DNA from: Nostoc sphaeroides
GTDB lineage: Bacteria; Cyanobacteriota; Cyanobacteriia; Cyanobacteriales; Nostocaceae
Assembly: GCF_003443655.1 (NCBI RefSeq)
Contig: NZ_CP031941.1
Coordinates: 2,475,501-2,539,500, forward strand
DNA: 64,000 bases
Direction: 5' to 3'
Shown here in pieces: positions 37,842 through 49,506 of this stretch (its first letter is position 1; each line of letters opens with the position of its first letter). The notes beneath the pieces were generated by a model. The model was not told the origin of the DNA and did no database searches. It saw only the letters and a list, made by a program, of their open reading frames with translations. Made by a program: the position numbers and the translations under genes.

Positions 37842-38414
37842 ATGTTACGTAAATCTTTGAGTATTTTGGGTGGAATTGCGGTTATCAGTGGTTTAGGTGC
37901 AGTTTTCAGTACACCTAGTTATGCTTCTCCAGGCCCATTTAGCTGCGACACCAATAATCTGACAACAGTTGTGGGTGAAGGAAGATCAGTAATCATGCGT
38001 TGGAGAACAAATCAATTTTCCGAGGCAGGTTATAGTCCTTTGCAGAGATGTCTGGAAGTTTCAGAGCGATTTAACTCTTTCTACAGTTCAGGTCAGTTGG
38101 ATTTTATCACTGCTGGTTACGTGAATGGACAACCCGTAGTGTGTGCTACTACCAGTGGCGGTTCTTGCAACAGATCCAATGTTTTATTTACCTTGAATCG
38201 TCGTAACAAGCAAAATGTAGCTGCTATTTTGCAAACATTATTTGATAACCGTGCTGGTGCATCTGGTGCAGTAATTAACGAATCTTCTGAGCGTGTTTAT
38301 ATTGATGTCAAGAAATTAATCGGTGAGGAAGCAGCAAATACTCAGACAAATTCTGAGAGACAACCCAAATCAGGAAGTCAGCCTGCCTCACAACCTGCAA
38401 GTGGCAGTTGGTAA
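37842..38414 (+). CDS. COP23-domain secreted protein
   Basis: 190 residues from the ATG at 37842 (GGAGG 7 bp upstream; an in-frame start five codons earlier overlaps the ribosome site). A signal peptide ends at YASPGP (~28). The mature domain matches the circadian-oscillating-protein COP23 family: FSCDTNN, VIMRWRTNQF, RCLEVSERFN, ITAGYVNGQPVVCATTSGGS and LFTLN, with four Cys likely in disulfides. The C-terminus is a Ser/Gln/Pro-rich tail. COP23 proteins are extracytoplasmic and of unknown function. It is the first gene of the co-directional protease set. Confidence 0.85.
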   Translation: MLRKSLSILGGIAVISGLGAVFSTPSYASPGPFSCDTNNLTTVVGEGRSVIMRWRTNQFSEAGYSPLQRCLEVSERFNSFYSSGQLDFITAGYVNGQPVVCATTSGGSCNRSNVLFTLNRRNKQNVAAILQTLFDNRAGASGAVINESSERVYIDVKKLIGEEAANTQTNSERQPKSGSQPASQPASGSW

Positions 38415-38445
38415 AAAGAATAATTTTTATTAACATAGACGGAAT

Positions 38446-38480
38446 CTCCTTTCCCTAACCGTAAATGTTATGGAAAGGAG
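38446..38480 (+). terminator. Hairpin between the COP23 gene and the first protease
   Basis: CTCCTTTCC (38446-38454) pairs with GGAAAGGAG (38472-38480), followed by a weak TTATTT. It may be a leaky terminator or a message-stabilising hairpin within an operon; GGAAAGGAG could also expose or hide a ribosome site. Confidence 0.55.
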
Positions 38481-38507
38481 TTATTTAACTATTTTGACTG
38501 GGTTAAC

Positions 38508-39398
38508 ATGGGTTTTTCTAAATTCAGTGTAATTAGTGCGATCAGCTGTCTATGTTTTGTTTCATCAGCAGAGGCTGTGTACTCCACAGTTCAGGAAAGA
38601 ATCGCTGCTGCTCCAGAGATTAGTCAGTCTTCAGGGGAATTGTCAATTAACGATTTACGTGCGAAAAGTCGGGCAATTACCGTGAAAATTATGGCTGGGG
38701 AAACTTGGGGTTCAGGAATTATTATTGAGGGTCGAGGACAGCTTTACACTGTCCTGACAAATGCTCATGTTTTAAGGATAGGTGATAATTATCGCATCCA
38801 GACTCCCGATGGGAGAACATATTCTGGGCGACTCAGCAGAAATGACAATTTTAATGATGACGATTTAGCAACTATTAATTTTCAAAGTAGGAGGAATTAT
38901 GCGATCGCCTCAATTGCCCAATCACCTTTAAAAATTGGTGACGAAACTTTTGCATCTGGTTTTCCCAATGACTCAAATCGCTGGTTATTCACCATCGGCA
39001 AGGTCGAAAATTTACTACCCCAATCTTTCCAAGGCGGCTATCAAATCGGTTACAGTAACGACATCTTCAAAGGGATGAGTGGCGGCCCCATACTCAACCG
39101 CCGTGGGGAATTAGTAGCCATCAATGGCCGACACAAACATCCTCTATGGGGAAATCCCTTCATTTTTCTAGATGGTTCTACTCCAATAGCCAAAATTCGC
39201 GCCAAATTTGAGCAATCAAGTTGGGCTGTTCCCATAGAGAGGTTTCTCCGCCGCATCCCTGAATTTGCTCAAGGAGCAGTTTACCCAAGAGCAGAGTTAC
39301 CTGACCCAATTTTCCCAGTTTCTCCCCAACCCCCAACTCCTGTAAATGACACCCCAATTCCTGCAAATAACTTAACTCGTTATCGCCGGGTTTGGTAA
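38508..39398 (+). CDS. Secreted trypsin-like serine protease A
   Basis: 296 residues. The signal peptide (1-23) ends SSAEA. The chymotrypsin-fold triad is complete: H87 in LTNAHVL, D119 in DDDLATINF, S191 in KGMSGGP. The WGSGIIIEG entry strand and GFPNDS are typical of cyanobacterial S1/S46-like trypsin domains. The C-terminus is Pro-rich with no PDZ domain, unlike Deg/HtrA. It is expected in the periplasm or outside the cell, in tandem with a second protease and upstream of the TPS-CHAT gene. Confidence 0.88.
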   Translation: MGFSKFSVISAISCLCFVSSAEAVYSTVQERIAAAPEISQSSGELSINDLRAKSRAITVKIMAGETWGSGIIIEGRGQLYTVLTNAHVLRIGDNYRIQTPDGRTYSGRLSRNDNFNDDDLATINFQSRRNYAIASIAQSPLKIGDETFASGFPNDSNRWLFTIGKVENLLPQSFQGGYQIGYSNDIFKGMSGGPILNRRGELVAINGRHKHPLWGNPFIFLDGSTPIAKIRAKFEQSSWAVPIERFLRRIPEFAQGAVYPRAELPDPIFPVSPQPPTPVNDTPIPANNLTRYRRVW

Positions 39399-39404
39399 TC
39401 ACCA

Positions 39405-39500
39405 TTAAAAAAAAAGGGAAGCAGCAAATAGAGAACTTTTAACAGTCTTTTCTATTTACTGTTCCCAATGGGAGTCAAAGATCCCTTTTTCATTACACTC
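39405..39500 (+). terminator. Long imperfect hairpin between the two proteases
   Basis: GGGAAGCAGCAAATAGAG and TTCTATTTACTGTTCCC (about 39418-39435 and 39455-39471) form a stem, with AAAGATCCCTTTTTC further on. It may attenuate or terminate readthrough. Confidence 0.45.
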
Positions 39501-39553
39501 TGTTCCTTTTTTAACAAGTGAAATTATCAACTTAATGTTTAAGGAGAAAGAAT

Positions 39554-40624
39554 ATGTTTAATCGATATTGTTTACCAAGTTGCTTTATTGGGGCCGTAAT
39601 TGTGACTGTTGCTAGTCCTGCCTTTGCCAAACAAGCATTACTGCCAACTAATGTTGCCAATATTGCCAAATCAACTGTGGTACGCATTGAGCCGTCCATC
39701 AATTCTGCCGGTTCAGGGGTAATTATTGGGCGCTATCAAGAGCGAGGCAAAAACGTTTACGTTGTACTGACGGCAGGACACGTTGTCCAGCATAGTGATG
39801 ATGAATATAAAGTAGTTACACCTGTACCCAAAGAAGGGAAAAAGCGGCTAAAAATTGCGATTTCTACCCAGAAAGATATTCAGAAATTACCTGGTTTAGA
39901 TTTGGCAATTGTTAGATTTCGGAGCGATCGCAACTTTAATGTAGCGACTGTGGGTAATTCTGACTTTACAACCGAAGGTGCTGGGGTGTACATTGCTGGA
40001 TTTCCTAACCCTGGTGAAGCGATTAAACGGCGTGTCTTCCAGTTCACCTCTTCTCTAATTTCTAGTCGTCTAGATGGAGAAGTAGCAGAGGACGAGAAAG
40101 AACAAGCTGTTGATAAAGGATATGCTCTGGTTTATACCAGCGTTACCAGAGCAGGTATGAGCGGTGGCCCTGTATTTGATGTGTCCGGGCGATTAGTAGG
40201 TATTCATGGTAGAGGTGATAGAGAAGAAACCTCTCGCGCAAGCAAAGTAACTTCAGAAAGAAGTCAAGAAAGTGGTTCTCAAACCGTTGCCGGTAAAACA
40301 GGTTTTAATTTGGGTATTCCCATCAGCACTTTTCTGCGAATAGTGCCGAATGCCGTGAGTAAACTGGGCATAAGTATTGATAAATCTGAACCGGGGATCT
40401 TCAATAACACCATTGCCTTAAGAGGTGGCAATAGGACATCTGCAACAGTTCCACCTAACACCAATATTCAAGAAGAAGAAGACGAATCAGCTATCGAAGT
40501 TGTGTCGGAGTCAAAACCGAAACGCACCCCAAACACTCAAGTATCCCCATCCCGTCCGACTTCCACCCAGCCTAGACCTAAACCCAATAATACTTCCACT
40601 CCTGCGGGTGGTAAGCTTTGGTAA
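39554..40624 (+). CDS. Secreted trypsin-like serine protease B
   Basis: 356 residues. The signal peptide (1-25) ends SPAFA. Triad: H76 in LTAGHVV, D116 in GLDLAIV, S203 in AGMSGGP. A longer insert with acidic/basic residues (~172-190) precedes the Ser. The C-terminal ~80 residues are a Pro/Thr/Ser-rich, probably disordered tail; there is no PDZ domain. It is 155 bp after protease A; AAGGAGAAAG precedes the ATG. Likely a paralogue by tandem duplication, since both end in Leu/Val-Trp (GGKLW, YRRVW). Confidence 0.88.
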   Translation: MFNRYCLPSCFIGAVIVTVASPAFAKQALLPTNVANIAKSTVVRIEPSINSAGSGVIIGRYQERGKNVYVVLTAGHVVQHSDDEYKVVTPVPKEGKKRLKIAISTQKDIQKLPGLDLAIVRFRSDRNFNVATVGNSDFTTEGAGVYIAGFPNPGEAIKRRVFQFTSSLISSRLDGEVAEDEKEQAVDKGYALVYTSVTRAGMSGGPVFDVSGRLVGIHGRGDREETSRASKVTSERSQESGSQTVAGKTGFNLGIPISTFLRIVPNAVSKLGISIDKSEPGIFNNTIALRGGNRTSATVPPNTNIQEEEDESAIEVVSESKPKRTPNTQVSPSRPTSTQPRPKPNNTSTPAGGKLW

Positions 40625-41395
40625 TCTTAAAAACCCCTACTTGTCAAATAGATTAGGACTTAGGCATTGACAAGAAATACTAAATATGATATTAGGTTAA
40701 AACCATGTCTTTCGTAAGGGCACAGCAATGCTGTGTCCCTACAGCATGGTCTATTTGCGTAGTTTACCGCCGTAGGCATCGCAGGATAATTAAGAAAAGG
40801 CTGAAAACTTCCTCAAGATAGGTAACTCACATCACGATGCATTTGTAAAGTCCGTAAGTCCTATAGATATATTGGGGATATGAGGTAAAAACTCTGATAT
40901 CCCTATATTTGTATATCCTGACAAAGTGAAGAATTTTGTCACGTAATTTTTTTCAAAAATTCTTAGTAAATTTAACTAGACTTTAAGCATTTTCAAGACT
41001 TATACTCCTAATAAGCTAAACCACATCTAAGTAGAGCGATGTGAATAATTCAAGGTTTGTAGTGAGGACTTTAGTCCTCTTATAAGGAATAAAGTCCTCA
41101 CTACGAGACGCTGCGCGAACAGTACAAACTAATCTTAAGATTTTGTACATTACTTAATCTAGTGGTCTGTCTCATAAGTTCTGATTGATTAGTTTGTTAC
41201 CAAAAACCTGTAGAGACGCGAAATTTCGCGTCTTTACAACCCCGCTTACTTAGTTTCCATATTCAAAATTAATATAACTCTTGTGGGGTGGGCAACATGA
41301 GCGCCCTAATTATGCAAGGTTATTTGTGGAACAGCTTATTATTCATACTTTCGTGGTAATAGTTTAAATAGAAAATTTATATACAGGCATCTATC
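40625..41395. other. 0.77-kb interval upstream of the TpsA-CHAT gene
   Basis: It contains a degenerate REP (40714-40742, GGGCACAGCAATGCTGTGTC CC), a CGCCGTAGGCATCGC repeat (about 40768), a GTTTGTAGT foldback (41055-41109), and the GACGCGAAATTTCGCGTC palindrome (41216-41233) seen inside MITE copies A and B. No gene is seen. Confidence 0.65.
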
Positions 41396-44300
41396 ATGAC
41401 TTCTCAAGCTATAAAAAATAATCTATTACTACTGGCAAATGCAATCGCTGTATTCAGTGTCAACCAGATCCTCCCAACGACAGCACAAAACATCACACCA
41501 GCCAACAATAACGACACAGGAACCATAGTCAACACCAATGGTAATTTAATTGATATTGGTGGCGGCGCTGTTTCTGGAAATGGAGCAAACTTATTTCACA
41601 GTTTCCAAAAATTTAATTTAGATGCCAATCAAACGGCAAACTTCCTCTCAAATCCCACCATTCAAAATATTTTAGGTCGCGTAGTTGGTGGCGATCTTTC
41701 TCTAATTAATGGACTTATTCAAGTTACAGGTAGCAACGCCAATCTATTTTTAATGAATCCGGCAGGTATCGTTTTTGGTGCTAATGCAATGTTAAACGTC
41801 CCTGCCAGCTTTACTGCCACCACCGCTACAGGTATTAGTTTTAATAATGGAAGTTATAACTCTTTAAGTAATAACAACTATTCAATCCTAGATGGCAATC
41901 CAATAGGCTTTAATTTTGCTAATCAACAACCAGGTAGCATTATTAATTTAGCCAACTTAGAATTATCCAACCCAAATCAAAACCTGAGTTTAGTAGCTGG
42001 AACTGTTGTCAGTACAGGTCAAGTATCAGCACCAAATGGCAACCTGACGATTGCTAGCGTAGAAGGTGGTAAGTTCCTCCGCATCAGTCAAACAGGAAAC
42101 TTAATCAGTTTAGAGATTCCCACCAACGGAGCTACATCCGGTAATATTACAGTTGCTAGTTTACCCCAACTATTAACTGGTAGTGGTTTGGATAATACTA
42201 GCGAATTGACAGTCAACAGTAACGGACAGGTACAACTTACTGCATCTAATATCCCCATCAATTCTGGTGATGTGGTAGTAAAAAGAATAACATCACAAAC
42301 AGCCACCCTCTCTGCTGCGAATAACTTGACCTTGCCAGAGAGTCAATTGACAACAACCGGGGATTTAAATCTATTAGCTAGAGATACAGTGCGAGTGCGC
42401 GATAGCGTCACAAATCGCGTTGGGGTGCAAGCAGGCGGCAATCTCTACATTCAGGGAAATCAGAGCATTGATATTCTAGCGCTGAATCATCCACAGACAC
42501 CCTTTGTTAGTGGTGGCAATCTGAGTTTAGTCAGTGATGGTGTTATTTCTGGCGATGCTCACTTTGCTAGTGGGGGACAGTTTAAGATTCTCAACTTGTC
42601 AGGTGGCGCAGGGACTTTTGTTAGTTATTACGATCCGATTATTAGAGCCAATGGAGATGTTGAGTTTGGTGATTACACTGGTGCAGCACTGAAGGTAGAG
42701 ACAACAGGAGGTATTCAAGGTGGAAACATCACAATCACTTCGCCAGATATTAGCGGTAGTATTCTATCTGGTGATCCAGATTTCACAGCCCTGACAACGA
42801 GTAACGCTGTGATTTTACGGGCTGGTTTGTCTGGAGTTACTACTGTTAATTTTCCTTCAACTCAAGAGACAACTGCTTTCACACTGCCAGCAAGTCCCTT
42901 ACCAACTGGAAGTATTACAGTTGGTAATATCAATACTTCATCAACAGTAGCAGGCCAGTCCGGCCCAATTACTTTAGAAGCTCCAGGTAACATCAATACA
43001 GGTAATCTAAATTCTTCAGCCACGGACAGCAATAGTGGAGGTGCAATTACCCTCACCACAACAGGCGGCAGTATTAACACTGGTAGCAGTATCAATTCTT
43101 CTGGTAGTGCTAGCAGTGGTAATATTACCCTCAACGGTAATATCAACCTGACTGCTGACACCACTATCAACGCAGGCAGTGGCAGCATTAGTGTACCTAT
43201 TTACACCATAAATGGAGCCAGTAATTTAACTCTCAGTGCTAGTGACATTACCTTGGGTGGTGCTGTGGGTGGCACAACCCCATTAACTGGCTTAACCGCC
43301 ACTGCCGACAACACTAACGTTGCTAATAACATTACTACCACAGGCAATATTCAATTTGATAGTCCCATCACCTTAACAGGTGCTGACACGAAAATCTTCA
43401 ACTCCAATAATAATAATATTGACTTAACGAGTACAGTTGATGGTGCAAGTAACTTAAACGTCAACGCTGGTACAGGCAATATTACTTTGAGTGGTGCTGT
43501 GGGTGGCACAACCGCATTAACTAGCTTAACCACCACTGCCGCCAACACCAACATTGCTAATAACATTACTACCACAGGCAATATTCAATTTAATAGTCCC
43601 GTCACCTTAACAGGTGCTGACACGAAAATCTTCAATGCAAATACAGGTGCGATCGCTGTTAATAATACCTTGGCAGCAGGCGCTAACAACCTAACGCTGA
43701 CAGCAAATGAAATAGACTTTAATGGTGGTAATAACTCCGTCACAGGTAGCGGCGAATTAGTATTACAACCATCGACAGCTAGTCGTAACATTAATCTGGG
43801 GCAAGCTAGCGATAGTGATACAAGCACTTTTGACTTGACCACCAGTGAATTGACAGCCTTACAAGATGGCTTTAGTTTAATTACCATTGGACGTAATGAT
43901 GGGAGTGGAAGTGTTAATTTCGCTCCTGGCTTGAGCTTCTTAGATCCAATCACGATTCAATCACCCAATGGTCAACTCAATACCCAAGGCACAATTAGTA
44001 GCAACAATAACAACATCACCCTTAACGGCAACGTCAACCTGTCTGCTGACACCAGTATCAACGCAGGCAGTGGCAGCATTAATTTTGTACCTATTTCCAC
44101 CATAAATGGAGCCAGGAATTTAACTCTCAGTGCTAATGACATTACCTTGGGTGGTGCTGTGGGTGGCACAACCGCATTAACTGGCTTAACCGCCACTGCC
44201 GCCAACACCAACGTTGCTAATAACATTACCACCACAGGCAATATTCAATTTGATAGTCCCGTCACCTTAACAGGTGATGACACGAAAACCTTCAACTCCA

Positions 44301-47300
44301 ATAATAATAATATTGACTTAACGAGTACAGTTGATGGTGCAAGTAACTTAAACGTCAACGCTGGTACAGGCAATATTACCTTGGGTGGTGTTGTGGGTGG
44401 CACAACCGCATTAACTAGCTTAACCGCCACTGCCGCCAACACCAACGTTGCTAATAACATTACCACCACAGGCAATATTCAATTTAATAGTCCCGTCACC
44501 TTAACAGGTGATAGTAGCAAAACCTTCACTGCAAATACAGGTGCGATCGCTGTTAATAATACCTTGGCAGCAGGCGCAAACAACCTAACGCTGACAGCAA
44601 ATGAAATAGACTTTAATGGTGGTAATAATTCCGTCACAGGTAGCGGCGAATTAGTACTACAACCATCGACACCTAGCCGTAACATTAATCTGGGACAAAC
44701 TAGCGATAGTGACATAAGCACTTTTGACTTGACTACCAGTGAACTGACAGCCTTACAAGATGGCTTTAGTTTAATTACCATTGGACGTAATGATGGTACT
44801 GGTACAGTAAATATTGCTGCTGGTGTCTCCTTCAAAGATCCAATGGAAATTCTATCTTTGAACGGTTCTATTATATCTGGCACACTTACAGGCACAGATA
44901 ATGCCTCAATTACTCTCTCAGCCAACCAGATCAATATTACAGATATCAGCACGAACAATAATGATATCAACCTGAATGGCAATACAGAACTTCTAGGTAA
45001 CACTACTTTAGATGCTGGCACTGCAACTATTGAGATTAACGGTAGTTTGGCAACTGGTAGTAATAATCTAAATTTAATTGCAGATGAAATTGATTTACGA
45101 CGAAGAACAGTGTTTGATTCTGTGACTGGTACAGGTAATTTAGCATTACAACCAAAAACTCCCAGCCAAAACATTACAATTAACAACTCCGATGATAGTG
45201 GAGTAGATACTTTAGACCTGACAATATCTGATATTGGCGCTTTAGCTGATGGTTTTAATTCCATCACCATCGGTCGCACAGATGGTAGTGGGTTAACTAC
45301 AACTTTTAGTCCACTTATTTTCTCTGATCCTGTCACTATTCAAGCTAATGCTGATCAAGGAAGAATTGATGCGTTCGGCCCAATTGAAGGCCGTGATAAT
45401 GCTTCTATCAACTTACAAGCAGGTGGCGATATTTTGACGAATGAAATTTTCACTCAAGGGGGAGCGATTAACCTCAACAGTACAAATGGTGTAATTATCA
45501 CAGGTACTTTAGACTCGAATTTCTCTGATTCTGATAAAGGTGGGGATATCACGGTAGCAGCTCCTGGAGGGATATTAGTGCTAGGAGGTGTGAATACCAG
45601 TTCTTTTGCTGGCGAGGGTGGTTCAGTCAGCCTCAGTTCTGATAATGATATCGAAGTTAGTTATATTAATGCCCAAGGCGGCTCTTTTGGTGGTGATGTA
45701 AATGTAAGCACAAAAAACTTTTTTAGAGCTACTGGTGTATTTTTCGATCAAAACGGCACTTTTCCCAGCATCTCTACATCAGGCGGCTTTGGTTCTGGGA
45801 ATATCAGGATTAGTCATGGTGGCAACAATATCAGAAGTTTTGTAGTCGGCAATCCTTTTATAAACGGTACAGCAGGCGCAATTACTAGTAACCCTTTTAA
45901 CAGAATTTCGCCTGATCTTTCTCTACCAGATAGTTACAGGCAAGAAGATATTCAAATCATCACTAACGAACAATTACCTGATGCTGATACTGATACCTCC
46001 AAAAGCGTACCACAGCCTAATCCAGTAATAGTCAATATTAATAATACGCCTCAAGTACCATTAGATAACATCATTGCAGCTAGAGATGAACAGCTTACAC
46101 GCAAGTTTGAGCAATATCTGGGACAAGAAAATTCAACTTCTATTAAGAGTGTGGCTGAAGTACAAGCCACACTCAATCAAATTCAGAAACAAACAGATAC
46201 CAAAACAGCTGTTTTCTATGTTAAATTTAGTCCTAGTAATGATAGCTCAACAAGAGATAAAGATACACTTGATTTAGTGATTTTAACTGGTGAAGGCAAA
46301 GCCATTCTTGAACCAATTACTGGTGTAACTAGAGCTAAAGTGAGGCAGGTAGCACAACAATTTTACGATACAATTTCTGATGTTAATCAAGCTGGTACTA
46401 GCAATTATTTAACCTCTGCACAGCAATTATACAAATGGTTAATTGCTCCTCAAGAAGCAGAGCTACAAAAGCAAGGAATTACAAATATTGCATTTATTCT
46501 GGATGAAGGTTTACGCTCAATCCCGATGGCGGCACTACATGATGGGAAACAGTTTTTGATTGAAAAATATAGTTTGGCGGTGTTACCTAGTTTTAGTTTG
46601 ACTGATACTAGCTACGCTTCTTTGAAAAAATCACGAGTTTTGGCAATGGGAGCCAGCAAGTTCACTCAAGAACAAAAACAAGAACCATTACTGGCTGTGC
46701 CTTTAGAAGTTGCTACCATTGCCCAAATATGGCAGGGTACATCTCTCTTAGAAAAGAATTTTACCTTAAATAATCTCAAAAGCAAACGTCAGCAAAATCC
46801 TTTTAGCATAATACATTTGGCGACTCACGTAGATTTTGTTTCTGGCACAGATAATCAATCCTATATTCAGTTGTATGATCAGAAATTACGTTTAAATCAA
46901 GTGCGTGAATTAGGCTGGAGTCAGCCACCTGTAGAATTGTTAGTGTTAAGTGCTTGTAAGTCAGCTTTTGGAGATGAAAATGCGGAATTAGGTTTTGCTG
47001 GGTTAGCTATACAAACTGGTGTGAAATCTGCTGTTGCTAGTTTGTGGTATGTTTCTGATGCTGGAACTTTGGGGTTAATGACAGATTTTTACAGTCAATT
47101 AAAAATAGTACCAATTAAAGCAGAAGCATTGCGACAGGCACAAATAGCAATGATTCAAGGCAAAGTTAAAATAGAGAATAACAAATTAATTGCTACCAAT
47201 AATAATATTGAGCTTTCTCCTGAAATAGCTGACTATTTGCAGAAGAATGTCGTTGGTAATCTATCCCATCCGTTTTATTGGGCTCCGTTTACAATGATTG

Positions 47301-47314
47301 GTAGTCCTTGGTAA
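41396..47314 (+). CDS. TpsA exoprotein with filamentous-haemagglutinin TPS domain and C-terminal CHAT protease domain
   Basis: 1972 residues. Signal peptide ~1-31 (ending TTAQN). The TPS secretion domain (~32-150: NTNGNLIDIGGG, NLFHSFQKFNL, LFLMNPAGIVFGANA) targets it to a TpsB pore, probably the one at 35098. Residues ~150-1540 are a repetitive Asn/Thr/Gly-rich beta-helix passenger. Residues ~1600-1972 form a CHAT caspase-like domain: VFYVKFSP, LRSIPMAALHDG, HLATHVDF with H1811, LVLSACKSAFG with C1854, GFAGLAIQTGVKSAVASLWYV, and HPFYWAPFTMIG. Both catalytic residues are present. CHAT domains elsewhere act as signalling proteases. An exported, surface-tethered version beside two trypsin-like proteases suggests a proteolytic cascade or defence role (inference). 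Confidence 0.93.
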   Translation: MTSQAIKNNLLLLANAIAVFSVNQILPTTAQNITPANNNDTGTIVNTNGNLIDIGGGAVSGNGANLFHSFQKFNLDANQTANFLSNPTIQNILGRVVGGDLSLINGLIQVTGSNANLFLMNPAGIVFGANAMLNVPASFTATTATGISFNNGSYNSLSNNNYSILDGNPIGFNFANQQPGSIINLANLELSNPNQNLSLVAGTVVSTGQVSAPNGNLTIASVEGGKFLRISQTGNLISLEIPTNGATSGNITVASLPQLLTGSGLDNTSELTVNSNGQVQLTASNIPINSGDVVVKRITSQTATLSAANNLTLPESQLTTTGDLNLLARDTVRVRDSVTNRVGVQAGGNLYIQGNQSIDILALNHPQTPFVSGGNLSLVSDGVISGDAHFASGGQFKILNLSGGAGTFVSYYDPIIRANGDVEFGDYTGAALKVETTGGIQGGNITITSPDISGSILSGDPDFTALTTSNAVILRAGLSGVTTVNFPSTQETTAFTLPASPLPTGSITVGNINTSSTVAGQSGPITLEAPGNINTGNLNSSATDSNSGGAITLTTTGGSINTGSSINSSGSASSGNITLNGNINLTADTTINAGSGSISVPIYTINGASNLTLSASDITLGGAVGGTTPLTGLTATADNTNVANNITTTGNIQFDSPITLTGADTKIFNSNNNNIDLTSTVDGASNLNVNAGTGNITLSGAVGGTTALTSLTTTAANTNIANNITTTGNIQFNSPVTLTGADTKIFNANTGAIAVNNTLAAGANNLTLTANEIDFNGGNNSVTGSGELVLQPSTASRNINLGQASDSDTSTFDLTTSELTALQDGFSLITIGRNDGSGSVNFAPGLSFLDPITIQSPNGQLNTQGTISSNNNNITLNGNVNLSADTSINAGSGSINFVPISTINGARNLTLSANDITLGGAVGGTTALTGLTATAANTNVANNITTTGNIQFDSPVTLTGDDTKTFNSNNNNIDLTSTVDGASNLNVNAGTGNITLGGVVGGTTALTSLTATAANTNVANNITTTGNIQFNSPVTLTGDSSKTFTANTGAIAVNNTLAAGANNLTLTANEIDFNGGNNSVTGSGELVLQPSTPSRNINLGQTSDSDISTFDLTTSELTALQDGFSLITIGRNDGTGTVNIAAGVSFKDPMEILSLNGSIISGTLTGTDNASITLSANQINITDISTNNNDINLNGNTELLGNTTLDAGTATIEINGSLATGSNNLNLIADEIDLRRRTVFDSVTGTGNLALQPKTPSQNITINNSDDSGVDTLDLTISDIGALADGFNSITIGRTDGSGLTTTFSPLIFSDPVTIQANADQGRIDAFGPIEGRDNASINLQAGGDILTNEIFTQGGAINLNSTNGVIITGTLDSNFSDSDKGGDITVAAPGGILVLGGVNTSSFAGEGGSVSLSSDNDIEVSYINAQGGSFGGDVNVSTKNFFRATGVFFDQNGTFPSISTSGGFGSGNIRISHGGNNIRSFVVGNPFINGTAGAITSNPFNRISPDLSLPDSYRQEDIQIITNEQLPDADTDTSKSVPQPNPVIVNINNTPQVPLDNIIAARDEQLTRKFEQYLGQENSTSIKSVAEVQATLNQIQKQTDTKTAVFYVKFSPSNDSSTRDKDTLDLVILTGEGKAILEPITGVTRAKVRQVAQQFYDTISDVNQAGTSNYLTSAQQLYKWLIAPQEAELQKQGITNIAFILDEGLRSIPMAALHDGKQFLIEKYSLAVLPSFSLTDTSYASLKKSRVLAMGASKFTQEQKQEPLLAVPLEVATIAQIWQGTSLLEKNFTLNNLKSKRQQNPFSIIHLATHVDFVSGTDNQSYIQLYDQKLRLNQVRELGWSQPPVELLVLSACKSAFGDENAELGFAGLAIQTGVKSAVASLWYVSDAGTLGLMTDFYSQLKIVPIKAEALRQAQIAMIQGKVKIENNKLIATNNNIELSPEIADYLQKNVVGNLSHPFYWAPFTMIGSPW
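43120..44800 (+). repeat. Nested direct repeats within the TpsA passenger region
   Basis: The motif TAACATTACnACCACAGGCA occurs at 43327, 43561, 44221 and 44455. The spacings give an inner unit of 234 bp (78 aa) and an outer unit of 894 bp (298 aa), both multiples of three. Sequence identity is high, including synonymous positions, indicating recent duplication and likely copy-number change between strains. Confidence 0.85.
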
Positions 47315-47781
47315 AAGTAGTTATAGCGGTTCCCATTCAAATGAGGGGGAGCATCCCAAATGTGCAAGTTTATTTTTATACGGGATTTTGGCTTAGAACA
47401 ATAATGAAATAACGAACCGCCAAGGACGCCAAGAGCGCCAAGGAAAGAGGTTTGTACAGGGTTTTTGTGTCAGTCCTGTAGCTTTTGACAAAATTGGGAT
47501 GCTCCCAAATGAGGTACAAAATTATATCGCAAGGTGTAGGGGCACGGCACTGCCGTGCCCCTACGAGTGTACGTCACGCTTGCCGGGAAACGCTATAATA
47601 CTATCTCCTGTTTCTGAACATGAAAAACAAATAATTTGATTGCATACCGTTCTAATACACTTTGAATAAAAGACGCGATAAATCGCCGTCTCTACAAGTG
47701 TTTTGGTTTTATCTGAACTGTATTGCCCTCTATCCTATTATATGCTCTCTCTCTGCCTCTGCATCTCTGCGAGAGAAACAC
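47315..47781. other. Repeat-filled interval between the TpsA-CHAT gene and ahcY
   Basis: TATAGCGGTTCCC (about 47321) and GGGAAACGCTATA (about 47585) form outer inverted arms around CGAACCGCCAAGGACGCCAA and a REP (47536-47564). Then comes a degenerate CAATAC-family MITE (about 47643-47725, copy F), with ATCTGAACTGTATTG at the right end, an altered left end and no target duplication. Confidence 0.65.
47536..47564. repeat. REP palindrome
   Basis: GTAGGGGCACGGCACTGCCG TGCCCCTAC, perfect arms. Confidence 0.8.
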
Positions 47782-47820
47782 AAAAAAAGGGATAAGCTTT
47801 TTGCTTATCCCCCCAAAAAA
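47782..47820 (-). terminator. Terminator of ahcY
   Basis: Stem GGGATAAGC/GCTTATCCC (47789-47797 with 47803-47811), flanked by A-runs on one side and T-runs on the other, so it works in both directions. It lies 17 bp beyond the ahcY stop. Confidence 0.85.
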
Positions 47821-47836
47821 TCAATTAATCAATGTA

Positions 47837-49506
<1,670 letters not shown>

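Noticed and set aside
44479..45336. Long open frame on the reverse strand (285 codons) inside the TpsA-CHAT gene
   Set aside because: Antisense shadow of a repetitive Asn/Thr/Gly-coding region; the sense frame has a full domain architecture, and similar antisense frames recur with each repeat.
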